A stretch of DNA of 64,000 bases. Origin: Mycobacterium sp. AZCC_0083 (GTDB taxonomy: Bacteria; Actinomycetota; Actinomycetes; Mycobacteriales; Mycobacteriaceae). Position numbers and translations under genes: made by a program. The notes below the pieces were generated by a model, which was not told where the DNA came from, searched no databases, and saw nothing but the letters and a program-made list of their open reading frames with translations. Shown here piece after piece: positions 1 through 8,253 of the stretch (positions are counted from its first letter, which is position 1; each line of letters opens with the position of its first letter). The stretch spans positions 304,272 through 368,271 of the forward strand of contig NZ_JACHGP010000010.1 in the NCBI RefSeq assembly GCF_014202335.1. The letters are read 5' to 3'.

Positions 1-1
1 G

Positions 2-793
2 GGTTGGCGTGTCGCGTTCTGGCTGTCCGCGGTGGTGGTGCTGGTCGGCTACTACATCAGGACCAAGGTCACCGATGCGCCGATCTTCGTTGCGGCGCAA
101 CGAGAGGCCGAGCAGATCAAGGCGACGTCGTTCAGTGTCGTCGAGGTGCTCAAGCGCTACCCGCGAGGCGTCTTCACCGCGATGGGTCTGCGGTTCGGCG
201 AGAACATCATGTACTACCTGGTGGTCACGTTCTCCATCACCTATCTGAAGGTGCAGGTGGGCGCAAACACCAGCTCGATCCTGTGGTACCTGCTGGTCGC
301 CCACGCGGTGCACTTCGCGGTCATCCCGCTGGTGGGCAGGCTCGCCGACCGTTACGGCAGGCGGCCGGTGTACTTCGTGGGTGCCGCACTCGGCGCCAGC
401 TGGGGATTCTTCGCCTTCCCGATGATGAACAGCGGGAACTACGTGGTCATCACGGCCTCGGTCACTCTCGGCCTGATGATCCACGCGATCATGTACGCGC
501 CCCAGCCGGCGATCATGGCGGAGATGTTCCCAACTCGGATGCGTTATTCCGGTGTGTCCCTTGGCTATCAGGTCACCTCGATCGTGGCGGGCTCGCTGGC
601 GCCGATCATCGCGGTGAAGCTGCTGGAGATCTACGACTCGTCGGTGCCGATCGCGGTGTACCTGGCCGTGGCTTGTGCCATCACTCTCGTCGCGGTGCTG
701 TTCACCCGCGAGACCAAGGGCATCGACCTGAAGTCCCTCGACGTCGCCGACGCCGACGAGATGGCCGATCGGCGTCAGGCCGCGGTCGGATGA
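2..793 (+). CDS. MFS transporter, C-terminal part (cut by window edge)
   Basis: The reading frame is open from the first bases, so the gene starts to the left of the window; 263 residues are visible. They contain about seven hydrophobic segments and the MFS signature GRLADRYGRRP in the cytoplasmic loop between two helices. The stretch AEMFPTRMRYSGVSLGYQ is typical of the metabolite:H+ symporter (MHS) branch, which imports organic acids and similar small metabolites. The stop codon overlaps the ATG of the following dehydrogenase (ATGA), so the two are probably translated together, and the transporter may import the substrate of that enzyme. Substrate not determinable from sequence alone. Confidence 0.85.
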   Translation, partial: GWRVAFWLSAVVVLVGYYIRTKVTDAPIFVAAQREAEQIKATSFSVVEVLKRYPRGVFTAMGLRFGENIMYYLVVTFSITYLKVQVGANTSSILWYLLVAHAVHFAVIPLVGRLADRYGRRPVYFVGAALGASWGFFAFPMMNSGNYVVITASVTLGLMIHAIMYAPQPAIMAEMFPTRMRYSGVSLGYQVTSIVAGSLAPIIAVKLLEIYDSSVPIAVYLAVACAITLVAVLFTRETKGIDLKSLDVADADEMADRRQAAVG

Positions 794-1536
794 CCGACCT
801 GGCCGGCCGCACCGCCCTGGTCACCGGCGGTGCGAGCGGGATCGGCGCGGCCTGTGCGCGGGAACTCGCAGGCAGGGGTGCCGCCGTTGTCGTAGCCGAC
901 GTGGACGAAGGGGCGGCCAAGGCGCTCGCGAAGGAGATCGGTGGAAGTGCCTGGGCGATAGACCTTCTCGACGTGGGTGCCCTCGAGGAGCTGGTGCTGG
1001 AGACCGACGTCCTCGTCAACAATGCGGGCGTGCAGTGCGTCGCCCCGATCACCGAGTTCAGCCCGGAGCGCTTCCGATCGATGCTCGCGTTGATGGTCGA
1101 GGCGCCGTTCCTGTTGATCCGTGCCGCATTGCCGCACATGTTCGCGCAGCGGTTCGGCCGGATCGTCAACGTCTCGTCGGTGCACGGCATTCGGGCCTCC
1201 GAGTACAAGGTGGCTTACGTGACGGCCAAGCACGGCCTTGAGGGGCTGTCCAAGGTGACTGCGCTTGAAGGCGGGCCGCACGGCGTCACAAGCAACTGCG
1301 TCAACCCCGGTTACGTCCGAACCCCGTTGGTGGCCAAGCAGATCGCCGACCAGGCCCGCACCCACGGTGTCCCCGAGCAGGAGGTCGTCGAGACGATTCT
1401 GCTGTCCGAAAGTGCGATCAAGCGGCTGGTGGAACCCGAGGAGGTCGCGGCTCTGGTGGGCTTTCTGGCCTCACCGGATGCCGGCATGGTGACTGGCGCG
1501 TCGTACACGATGGATGGTGGCTGGAGTGCACGGTAG
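790..1536 (+). CDS. SDR dehydrogenase, probable 3-hydroxybutyrate dehydrogenase
   Basis: A 248-residue classical short-chain dehydrogenase. The NAD-binding motif TGGASGIG is near residue 12, the NNAG motif near 78, and the catalytic Ser plus YVTAK follow near 130-150. The segments VSSVHGIRASEYKVAYV and NPGYVRTPLVAKQI closely match the D-3-hydroxybutyrate dehydrogenase subfamily, which interconverts 3-hydroxybutyrate and acetoacetate. The start ATG overlaps the stop of the upstream MFS gene, arguing for an import-and-oxidise pair. The subfamily call rests on motif recall; another hydroxyacid or sugar alcohol substrate is possible. Confidence 0.8.
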   Translation: MTDLAGRTALVTGGASGIGAACARELAGRGAAVVVADVDEGAAKALAKEIGGSAWAIDLLDVGALEELVLETDVLVNNAGVQCVAPITEFSPERFRSMLALMVEAPFLLIRAALPHMFAQRFGRIVNVSSVHGIRASEYKVAYVTAKHGLEGLSKVTALEGGPHGVTSNCVNPGYVRTPLVAKQIADQARTHGVPEQEVVETILLSESAIKRLVEPEEVAALVGFLASPDAGMVTGASYTMDGGWSAR

Positions 1537-1619
1537 CAGCCGGGTATCGTCCACTTCTGCGTCATGGCTGTGGCTACGCGCGTCGTGAGCGACCCTGCTG
1601 CAGAACTCGCGCTGGTGAT

Positions 1620-3206
1620 CTACTCCGCGGGCGGCAGTTGGCGCGGCCCACCAGCTTCGCGCAACTCACCGGGGCCGTCGTGTTCGAGCAGCTCGACCTG
1701 CGGCTCGCGACCGGGCATGCGGCTCAACGACGCCCGCTCCGATTGAGCTGCGCGCCCCGATTGAACAGCGGGCTTCGCCTCGGTGACTGTGGATCCGAGC
1801 TGCCGCGGCTGCTCTGTAGTCTCCTCGGAGTTGACGGTCACCTTGTGGGTGCGCTTGAGCAGGAACGTGATCTCCTCGACCTCTTCGAACACCTGCCTTG
1901 CGGCCCGCAGCGGTTGGGTTGTGGTGTCGACCGCGCGGGCGACGAACGGTGGCACTAGCGGACGAAGCCAGCGAGCGGCGGCCTTGGTGACGTCCGGAAT
2001 CGTCGGGATCAGCGACCCGCTACGCGGTTCAACCGCACCGCCCGATTCGACCAGTGCAGGCAGGTTCTCCGTTGTCTCCGCGGCGGCGGGCAATTCGGCC
2101 TGAGCCGCTTCGGCGTCCACGGGCTCCCGCTGCGCAGCCACCTGGACCGGGCCATCGAGTGCGTCGATGACCCGACGGCGATGGTGCTCGCGGTCGATCT
2201 CGGTCTGTGCCTCAACGGCCAATCGAGCGTTTGCGAGCTGCTGGTCGGCCCACATGATTTCGGTGGCCGCGCGCACCTCGGCACGTTTGACGGCAATCGC
2301 CGTGTCTGCCAGGAGCTCCGCGCGATCACGCTCGGCGCGGGCGGCCGCGCCGCGATCGTCGGTCGTCTCGCCGCGCCACGACTTGAAGATCAGCGGCAGC
2401 AGGCTGAGCAACGCGAAGAACACGAGCGTGAACAACCGCAGCAGGAGCGCGCCGACGTTGGAGAACGTGTAGGCGTTCATCGCGACCCAGCGTGCTCCGA
2501 GGCCATGATTCGCTCCCGTCGCCACGGTCGCGCGGGCCTGCGCGAGCCCCTGCTCGGCGTTGGCGATCTTCGAGTCCAGCTCGGGTGCACCGCGGTCACG
2601 TGCGGCTTCGGCGGTACCTAACTCCCGCTGGGCGTCTGCGAGAAGCTCCTTCGCCGTTCGGGTTTCGGGTCCGGCACCAGGTACGCCTGTGATGCGCGTC
2701 TGGGGGCATGCCGGTGACGGGTTGTACTCGCAGCGTGCGACGACCAACGCCTCGTCACGATCCGCTCGTGCACTTTCGACCGCGGCGTCGAGCGCAGTCC
2801 GGGCGCCACGCGTCTGGTCGAGATCGGCTGAGGCCTGCGCGACGGCGGGCACGGCGAGAGCGGCGCGTGCGGTCTGCTCGTCGAGGCGGCGATCGATCGT
2901 GCTGCCGAAGAGGACGAGCGCGGCGAGCTCGCTGACGACCGCCCCGACCGCAATCGCGACCACGCCGCGTCCCACGACGCTGCGCCAGCGTGTCGGGCCG
3001 GTCGCAACCGCGCGGATGACCGCGCCGACAAGGAGCCCGAAGAGGAGGGTCAACGGAAGGATGGCAAGCACCGGCCAGCTTGTCGATCCCGCGACGGCGA
3101 GGGTCGCGACGAGCCACGCCAGGGCGGCATCGAGCACGACGACCACGCCGGTGATCACGTTGATGGACCGCTCGTGGACTTCGTCAGCGGACATGGGGGA
3201 CTCCAA
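1620..3206 (-). CDS. DUF4407-type membrane protein with coiled coils
   Basis: A 528-residue protein with the plan of the DUF4407 family. Two or three hydrophobic segments lie in the first ~110 residues and another near 250-280. Between them is a long Ala/Glu/Arg/Asp-rich region with coiled-coil character that has an intramembrane-proximal Cys pair (CEYNPSPAC). A second charged helical region follows (EMRA-type heptads around 300-350), and the Pro/Glu-rich tail looks disordered. No enzyme motif is visible and the function of the family is unknown. It is monocistronic; the start MESPMSADE follows a weak ribosome-binding site. Confidence 0.75.
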   Translation of the reverse strand: MESPMSADEVHERSINVITGVVVVLDAALAWLVATLAVAGSTSWPVLAILPLTLLFGLLVGAVIRAVATGPTRWRSVVGRGVVAIAVGAVVSELAALVLFGSTIDRRLDEQTARAALAVPAVAQASADLDQTRGARTALDAAVESARADRDEALVVARCEYNPSPACPQTRITGVPGAGPETRTAKELLADAQRELGTAEAARDRGAPELDSKIANAEQGLAQARATVATGANHGLGARWVAMNAYTFSNVGALLLRLFTLVFFALLSLLPLIFKSWRGETTDDRGAAARAERDRAELLADTAIAVKRAEVRAATEIMWADQQLANARLAVEAQTEIDREHHRRRVIDALDGPVQVAAQREPVDAEAAQAELPAAAETTENLPALVESGGAVEPRSGSLIPTIPDVTKAAARWLRPLVPPFVARAVDTTTQPLRAARQVFEEVEEITFLLKRTHKVTVNSEETTEQPRQLGSTVTEAKPAVQSGRAAQSERASLSRMPGREPQVELLEHDGPGELREAGGPRQLPPAE

Positions 3207-3311
3207 TCATCTCTGGTGTTCTCCGAGGTGACGGGGTGTCGAGCCATCGCGCCGATGCGATGCATGGATCCTCTCACAGCCGCGCGGGCACGACGAACCG
3301 GTGAGTGCCCG

Positions 3312-4481
3312 CTAACCGACCGTGGTCAACCAGGGACCCATCCGGCGGAGCGCCTCCGCGATGTCGCTCCTCGGGCCGGCGAACGACAATCGCACGTAGG
3401 CACCGCCATGTACGGTGTCGAAGTCGATGCCGGGTGCAATTGCAACGCCGGTGTCGCCCAACAGCTTTGCGCAGAACTGCAGTGAATCGGTGGAGAAGTC
3501 CGAGATGTCGGCGTAGACGTAGAACGCGCCGTCCGCGGGGGCGAGCCGGCCGAGACCCATCTCTGGCAGCCCGCGCAGCAACAGTTCACGGTTGACCGCG
3601 TACTGCTTGACCAGCGCGTCGGCCTCCACGATCGATTCCGGCGCGAACGCGGCAACGGCTGCCTTCTGCGGCAGCGTGGGCGGGCAGATCGAGAAGTTCC
3701 CCGTCAGGCGGTCGACGGCGCGCAGCAGCGGTCGCGGCACCAGCAGCCAGCCCAGCCGCCAGCCGGTCATCGCGAAGTACTTCGAGAAGCTGTTCACCAC
3801 GATGGCGTCGCGCGACGTCTCCCATGCGCAACTCGTCTGCGGCGCACCGGGATACACCAGACCGTGGTAGATCTCGTCGCTGATCAACTGCACGCCGGAG
3901 TCGGCGCACCACGTCGCGATGGCGGCCAGATCGGCCGGTGGGATCACCGTTCCGGTCGGGTTGGCCGGGCTGGCGATCACCACGCCCTTGATGGGTGGGT
4001 CGATCGCCGCGAGCATCTCGACCGTCGGCTGGAAGCGGGTGTCGGGCCCGCATGGGACCTCGACCACCTCACAGCCAAGCGCCGACAGGATGTTGCGGTA
4101 ACAGGGGTAGCCGGGGCTGGTCACGGCGACGCGATCACCGACGTCGAAGCTCGCAAGGAACGCCAGCAGGAAGCCGCCGGTCGATCCGGTGGTGACCACG
4201 ACGTCGTCGGGCTCGACGGTGATGCCGTGCCGGTCGGCGTATGACCCGGCGATCGCCTCGCGCAGTTCGTGAATCCCCAGCGCCACGGTGTACCCGAGGT
4301 TGTCGTTGGCCAGCGCGTCGGCTGCGGCCGCACGAATCGGCGCGGGTGCCTTGGCGCCAGGCTGCCCGGCCGACAGATTGACCAGGTCGCCGTGCGACCG
4401 CTGGCGCTCGGCCGCGGCCAGCCACACGTCCATCACGTAGAACGGCGGAATCCCCGCGCGCAGCGCCACGCGATCATTCAC
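3312..4481 (-). CDS. aspB: PLP-dependent aminotransferase, class I/II (AspB-like)
   Basis: A 389-residue fold-type I aminotransferase. The substrate-binding segment SPANPTGT lies near residue 170. SDEIYHGLVY supplies the PLP-ring Asp and Tyr, and SFSKYF carries the Schiff-base lysine; a C-terminal Arg-containing YVRLSFAG binds substrate carboxylate. It corresponds in position to Rv3565, annotated aspB, beside the KstR2 regulon in M. tuberculosis. Its amino-acid substrate is not evident, and a direct role in sterol degradation is not shown. Convergent neighbour genes and the 10-bp gap to the ArsR gene suggest it might be co-transcribed with the ArsR gene on the minus strand. Confidence 0.85.
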   Translation of the reverse strand: MNDRVALRAGIPPFYVMDVWLAAAERQRSHGDLVNLSAGQPGAKAPAPIRAAAADALANDNLGYTVALGIHELREAIAGSYADRHGITVEPDDVVVTTGSTGGFLLAFLASFDVGDRVAVTSPGYPCYRNILSALGCEVVEVPCGPDTRFQPTVEMLAAIDPPIKGVVIASPANPTGTVIPPADLAAIATWCADSGVQLISDEIYHGLVYPGAPQTSCAWETSRDAIVVNSFSKYFAMTGWRLGWLLVPRPLLRAVDRLTGNFSICPPTLPQKAAVAAFAPESIVEADALVKQYAVNRELLLRGLPEMGLGRLAPADGAFYVYADISDFSTDSLQFCAKLLGDTGVAIAPGIDFDTVHGGAYVRLSFAGPRSDIAEALRRMGPWLTTVG

Positions 4482-4491
4482 CCGAGCCAGG

Positions 4492-4818
4492 CTAGACGGT
4501 CGCGCGCAGGACCATGTCGATCAGCCCTGGAAACCGTGTGTCGAGTTCAGGGCGCCGCAGCCAGAGGTACTTGCGCCTGCCCTCTTCACGCTCGCCGATG
4601 ACCCCGGCCAGGGCCAGCGTCCTGATGTGATGGCTCGCGGTGGATTTCGTCACCGGGACCTCGAGCTCGCCGCAGGCCATTGCACCTGTGCACGCCGCGA
4701 GTTGGCGCACGATTGCCACGCGGACCGGATCGGCCAGCGCTTGAAGGACCGACATGCCGTCGATGTCTGGTGTGCCGCGAATGTGACCTCCACCCAAAAG
4801 TGATTGTTCGATAATCAT
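4492..4818 (-). CDS. ArsR-family transcriptional repressor
   Basis: A 108-residue winged-helix protein when started at the ATG at 4816-4818; a longer upstream frame exists but has no family similarity. The ArsR core ALADPVRVAIVRQLA is followed by the recognition-helix segment KSTASHHIRTLALAGVI and a wing with EGRRKYLWLRR. No obvious metal-ligand CxC motif is seen, so it may sense a small molecule or redox state. Its start codon sits inside a perfect palindrome shared with the divergent DUF1330 gene, indicating autorepression and control of that neighbour. Confidence 0.85.
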   Translation of the reverse strand: MIIEQSLLGGGHIRGTPDIDGMSVLQALADPVRVAIVRQLAACTGAMACGELEVPVTKSTASHHIRTLALAGVIGEREEGRRKYLWLRRPELDTRFPGLIDMVLRATV

Positions 4819-4823
4819 CGAAC
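4806..4823. promoter_or_regulatory. Palindromic ArsR operator overlapping the ArsR start codon
   Basis: The 7-bp arms GTTCGAT and ATCGAAC are perfectly complementary around the 4-bp spacer AATC. The site covers the first codons of the ArsR gene and lies about 30 bp upstream of the divergent DUF1330 gene. ArsR repressors typically bind such AT-rich-centred palindromes. The operator role is inferred from position and symmetry. Confidence 0.7.
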
Positions 4824-4854
4824 AGTAGCATTCAGAGGGAAAGTGATCGAGAAG

Positions 4855-5175
4855 ATGGCCGCTGCATACCTCATTCACGTCGACCCGGAGTCCGGATACG
4901 GAGATCCCGACGGAATGGCCCAATACAACGCCCATGTGGGTGCGATCATCGAGTCGTTCGGCGGTGCCTACCACCTGCGCCACAAGAAGTCTCGCGTGCT
5001 CGAAGGCGACTGGAGTCCTGACTTCATCACGCTGATCGAGTTTCCCTCGATGAGCAAGCTCCTCGAATTCTACGAGTCCGAGGAGTACCGGCCGTGGCTT
5101 GACGTGCGCAAGAACGCCGGTGCCGGCAGGATCGTCGTCTTCGAAGGCGGCGCGCCGGATTACCCGTCAGGTTAG
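4855..5175 (+). CDS. DUF1330 family small protein
   Basis: A 106-residue ferredoxin-like alpha+beta barrel protein. The start MAAAYLIHVD is the usual beginning of DUF1330; a GTG 12 bp upstream (4843) is an alternative. The core HKKSRVLEGDW and IEFPSMSKLLEFYESEEY are characteristic of the family, whose biochemical role is unknown. It is divergent from the ArsR repressor and is the likely regulated target. Its stop overlaps that of fadE33 on the opposite strand by 4 bp. Confidence 0.85.
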   Translation: MAAAYLIHVDPESGYGDPDGMAQYNAHVGAIIESFGGAYHLRHKKSRVLEGDWSPDFITLIEFPSMSKLLEFYESEEYRPWLDVRKNAGAGRIVVFEGGAPDYPSG

Positions 5176-6113
5176 AGCACCTCGGCTTCGAGGCGGCGCA
5201 GATGCTCACGAGGCGGCCCGAGCAGTTGCGCGCTGCCGTGTGCACGCTTGAAGTACAGCTGGATGTCGTGCTCCCAGGTGATCGCGATGCCGCCGTGCAT
5301 CTGGACGGCCTCGGCCGCGACGGCACTGAACGCCTCGCTGGCCGCAATCCTGGCCAGCGCCGCCGACGTCGGCATCGGGTCCGCGACCGCGTCGTCGACC
5401 ACCGCACGCGCCGCCTGCACCTTGACGTAGAGGTCGGCCATCCGGTGCTTGAGTGCCTGGAAGCTGCCGATCGGCCTGCCGAACTGAACCCGGTCCTTGG
5501 TGTACGCCACCGTCAGGTCCAGGCAGCGACTTGCGGCGCCGATCTGCTCGGCGGCCATCAGGATCGCTGCGGCGTCGGCCAGTCCGGGGTCGGCTCCGAT
5601 GGCGATGGTGTCGCCTGGCTCGACCCGCGCCAGCCTGCGGGTGGGATCCATGGTGGCGGCCGGATGAGCGACGACGTTCGTCCAGCGGGTCAGCGTGCCA
5701 TCCTGCACGCCGATCACCACGTCGGCGACGTCGCCGTTGAGCACGTAGTTGGGATCGAAGACGACGGCGCCGATCGACGTGCCCTCGGCGAGCTTCTCAA
5801 GGGCATCGGCGTCGGGTTCATCGGCGGCCACCAGGGCCAGCTCGGCCAGCGTGGTGCCGAGCAGCGGCGTCGGCACCAGACCCTTGCCGAGCTCCTCGAG
5901 CACCACGGCGGCGTCGCCGAGTTCGCCGCCCGCACCGCCCAGTTCCTCGGGCACGACGAGCGCTGCCGCACCGACCTGCTCGCACAACAACTTCCACAGC
6001 GACTCGTCGTAACCGCGTTCCGAGGCCATGGCCTCGCGCACCGCGGCGGGAGAGGCGTGCTTCTCGATCAGCGCGGCGACGGTGTCGCGCAACAGATCCC
6101 GTTCGTCACTCAT
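5172..6113 (-). CDS. fadE33: Acyl-CoA dehydrogenase subunit FadE33-like
   Basis: A 313-residue shortened acyl-CoA dehydrogenase starting MSDERDLLRDTVAALIEKH. The C-terminal helical domain has the typical DRVQFGRPIGSFQALKHRMADLY and QMHGGIAITWEHD. The short length and poor catalytic region fit the one-active-site alpha2beta2 heteromers formed by mycobacterial steroid FadE pairs. It is the last gene of a minus-strand run fadD3-fadE31-fadE32-fadE33 with 1-4-bp overlaps, controlled from the KstR2 box at 9806. It likely acts on CoA thioesters derived from rings C/D of sterols; the exact substrate is not assigned from sequence. Confidence 0.9.
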   Translation of the reverse strand: MSDERDLLRDTVAALIEKHASPAAVREAMASERGYDESLWKLLCEQVGAAALVVPEELGGAGGELGDAAVVLEELGKGLVPTPLLGTTLAELALVAADEPDADALEKLAEGTSIGAVVFDPNYVLNGDVADVVIGVQDGTLTRWTNVVAHPAATMDPTRRLARVEPGDTIAIGADPGLADAAAILMAAEQIGAASRCLDLTVAYTKDRVQFGRPIGSFQALKHRMADLYVKVQAARAVVDDAVADPMPTSAALARIAASEAFSAVAAEAVQMHGGIAITWEHDIQLYFKRAHGSAQLLGPPREHLRRLEAEVL

Positions 6114-7078
6114 GTCAGGCCCTCCAATCCGTCGAGAACCCTGCGACGGTGCCAGCTCGGGTCGCCCCACGCCGAGTGCAGCGCCTGCACCCGCAAAAGC
6201 AGAAGGGACAGGTCGTGCTCCTGGGTGAAGCCGATGGCGCCGTGCGTCTGCAGCGACGAGCGCGCCGAAAGCAACGCCGCATCCGACGCGGCGGCCTTCG
6301 CGGCGCTGACGTCGCGCGCGGTGTTCGGCGACCCGTCGGCGAGCGACAGCGCAGCGGCGTAGACGAGTGGCCGGGCCAACTCGACCGCGATGTAGACGTC
6401 GGCCAGCTTGTGCTTGATCGCCTGGTAGGAGCCGATCACGCGGCCGAACTGGCTGCGCTGCTTGGCGTATTCCACCGACGCGTCCAGCATGGCTTGGCCT
6501 GCGCCGATCAACTGGGCCGCGGTGACAAGCGCACCGAACTCGAAAGCCCGTGCGGTATCGGCCTTCTGCGCCTCGCCGACCGTGGTGACGTCGAACAGCC
6601 GGCGCGCCGGGTCCACGGACTGGTGCTGCTCACCTGCGGCGCCGTCGCTGACCTCGCCGTCGCCCGCGACCAGGATCAGGCCTGCGGTGTCGGCATCGAC
6701 GGCCCTCGGCGCGTGCGGCCGCAGCGCGACCGTCGCGATCAGTTCACCCGATGCCAGCCCGGCGCTGCGCTCGCCCTGGCCGGCCAGTAGAACCGGTGCC
6801 ACGGCGATGGATTCGGCGACGGGGCCGGGTACACCCCAGTAGCCAAGTCGCTCGGTGGCCACCACCAGGTCGACGGGGTGCGCGCCGATACCGTCGAACT
6901 CCTCGGCCACCGCCAGCGCGGTCACACCGAGATCGCTCAGCGTGGCCCACAGCTTGCGGCCGGGACCGGTATCGCCAGCCGACCATGCCCGTACCGCGGC
7001 AGGCACGTCGGCGGATCCGAGTGCCGCGTCGATGCTTGCGGCGAAGTCGCGCTGCTGTTCGTCGATCTCGAAGTTCAC
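6110..7078 (-). CDS. fadE32: Acyl-CoA dehydrogenase subunit FadE32-like
   Basis: A 322-residue acyl-CoA dehydrogenase-fold protein. The GTG at 7076-7078 (VNFEIDEQQRDFAASI) is chosen because it overlaps the fadE31 stop and matches the family N-terminus. It contains QRSQFGRVIGSYQAIKHKLADVY and LQTHGAIGFTQEHDLSLLL in the C-terminal domain. The ATGA overlap with fadE33 and the small size argue that FadE32 and FadE33 (possibly with FadE31) form a heteromeric steroid acyl-CoA dehydrogenase. It belongs to the KstR2-controlled HIP degradation pathway. Confidence 0.9.
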   Translation of the reverse strand: MNFEIDEQQRDFAASIDAALGSADVPAAVRAWSAGDTGPGRKLWATLSDLGVTALAVAEEFDGIGAHPVDLVVATERLGYWGVPGPVAESIAVAPVLLAGQGERSAGLASGELIATVALRPHAPRAVDADTAGLILVAGDGEVSDGAAGEQHQSVDPARRLFDVTTVGEAQKADTARAFEFGALVTAAQLIGAGQAMLDASVEYAKQRSQFGRVIGSYQAIKHKLADVYIAVELARPLVYAAALSLADGSPNTARDVSAAKAAASDAALLSARSSLQTHGAIGFTQEHDLSLLLLRVQALHSAWGDPSWHRRRVLDGLEGLT

Positions 7079-8253
7079 TGTGTCTTCCCTGCCTGCTCCG
7101 CCTTCTCGCGGGGCAGCCCGAGTAGCCGCTCGGCGATGATGTTTCGCTGAATCTCGTTGGTGCCGGCGTAGATCGGACCGCCCAACGCGAACAGCAGCCC
7201 GTCGGTCCAATTGTAGGATTCCTCCTCGCGTCCGGGGAAATCCGCGAGCTCGGCATCTGCGCCGCGCAGGTCGAGTGCGGTCTGGTGCAGCGCGACGTCG
7301 AGCTCCGACCAGAACACCTTGGTGACCGACGACTCCGCGCCAAGCTCACCACCGCCGGCAAGCCGCGTCACGGTGCCGAACGTGTGCAGTCGGTAGGCCT
7401 GCGCCTTGATCCAGGCATCGGCGACGCGGTCGGCGTAGGCGGGGTCCGGATCGGCCTGCCACAGCTTGACCAGCCGCTCGGCCGGTGCGACGAAGCGGGC
7501 CGGGCTGCGCAGCGACATGCCGCGCTCGTTGCTCGAGGTGCTCATGGCAGCGCGCCAACCTTCGTTCGCCTCGCCGATCACGTCCTCGTCGGGTACGAAG
7601 ACGTCGTCGAGGAAGATCTCGCCGAACCCGGTGTCCCCGCCGAGCTGCGCGATCGGGCGCACCGTGATGCCGTCGGCCCTCAAGTCGAACATGAAGTACG
7701 TCAGGCCCCTGTGGCGCTGCGCATCCGGGTCCGACCGGAACAGCCCGAATGCCCTCTCGCCGAACGGAGCCCGCGAACTCCAGATCTTCTGGCCGTTGAG
7801 CTTCCAGCCGCCGTCGGCCCTGGTGGCCGTCGAACGCAGCGAGGCAAGGTCGCTGCCCGACTCGGGTTCCGACCAGGCCTGCGCCCAGATCTCCTCGCCG
7901 CTGGCCATCTTGGGCAGGACCCGATCCAGCTGCTCCTTCGTACCATGCGCGAACAGCGTCGGCGCCAACATCGACGTTCCGTTGGCGCTGGCCCGGCCCG
8001 GTGCGCCTGCGCGGAAGTACTCCTCTTCGTACACGATCCACTGCAACAGGGTGGCGTCCCGCCCGCCGTACTCCTTCGGCCATGCGATCACCGAAAGACC
8101 GGCGTCGAACAGCACCTTGTCCCAGTGCCGGTGCTGTTCGAAGCCCTCGGCGGTGTCGTATGACTTCGTCGGGAATGCAGACGTGTTGGCGGACAAGAAG
8201 TCACGGACTTCGGCCCGGAACTGCTCTGTCGCGTCGTCGAAGGTCAGGTCCAT
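7075..8253 (-). CDS. fadE31: Acyl-CoA dehydrogenase FadE31-like
   Basis: A full-length 392-residue acyl-CoA dehydrogenase. FAD- and substrate-binding motifs include AWSEPESGSDLASLRST near residue 130 and WKLNGQKIWSS just after. The C-terminal GGPIYAGTNEIQRNIIAERLLGLPR places the usual dinucleotide-contacting segment at the end. Its stop overlaps the start of fadE32 and its ATG overlaps the stop of fadD3, so all four genes are one operon. Predicted to desaturate a CoA thioester from the HIP branch of cholesterol catabolism, probably in a complex with the smaller FadE proteins. Confidence 0.92.
   Translation of the reverse strand: MDLTFDDATEQFRAEVRDFLSANTSAFPTKSYDTAEGFEQHRHWDKVLFDAGLSVIAWPKEYGGRDATLLQWIVYEEEYFRAGAPGRASANGTSMLAPTLFAHGTKEQLDRVLPKMASGEEIWAQAWSEPESGSDLASLRSTATRADGGWKLNGQKIWSSRAPFGERAFGLFRSDPDAQRHRGLTYFMFDLRADGITVRPIAQLGGDTGFGEIFLDDVFVPDEDVIGEANEGWRAAMSTSSNERGMSLRSPARFVAPAERLVKLWQADPDPAYADRVADAWIKAQAYRLHTFGTVTRLAGGGELGAESSVTKVFWSELDVALHQTALDLRGADAELADFPGREEESYNWTDGLLFALGGPIYAGTNEIQRNIIAERLLGLPREKAEQAGKTQ

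Noticed and set aside
4..789. Long in-frame extension of the SDR through the MFS gene region
   Set aside because: It is the shadow of the MFS gene; the translation is Arg/Gly-rich without domains and the SDR starts cleanly at 790.
775..1365. Minus-strand open frame opposite the SDR
   Set aside because: No domain, and the opposite strand encodes a complete SDR with all motifs.
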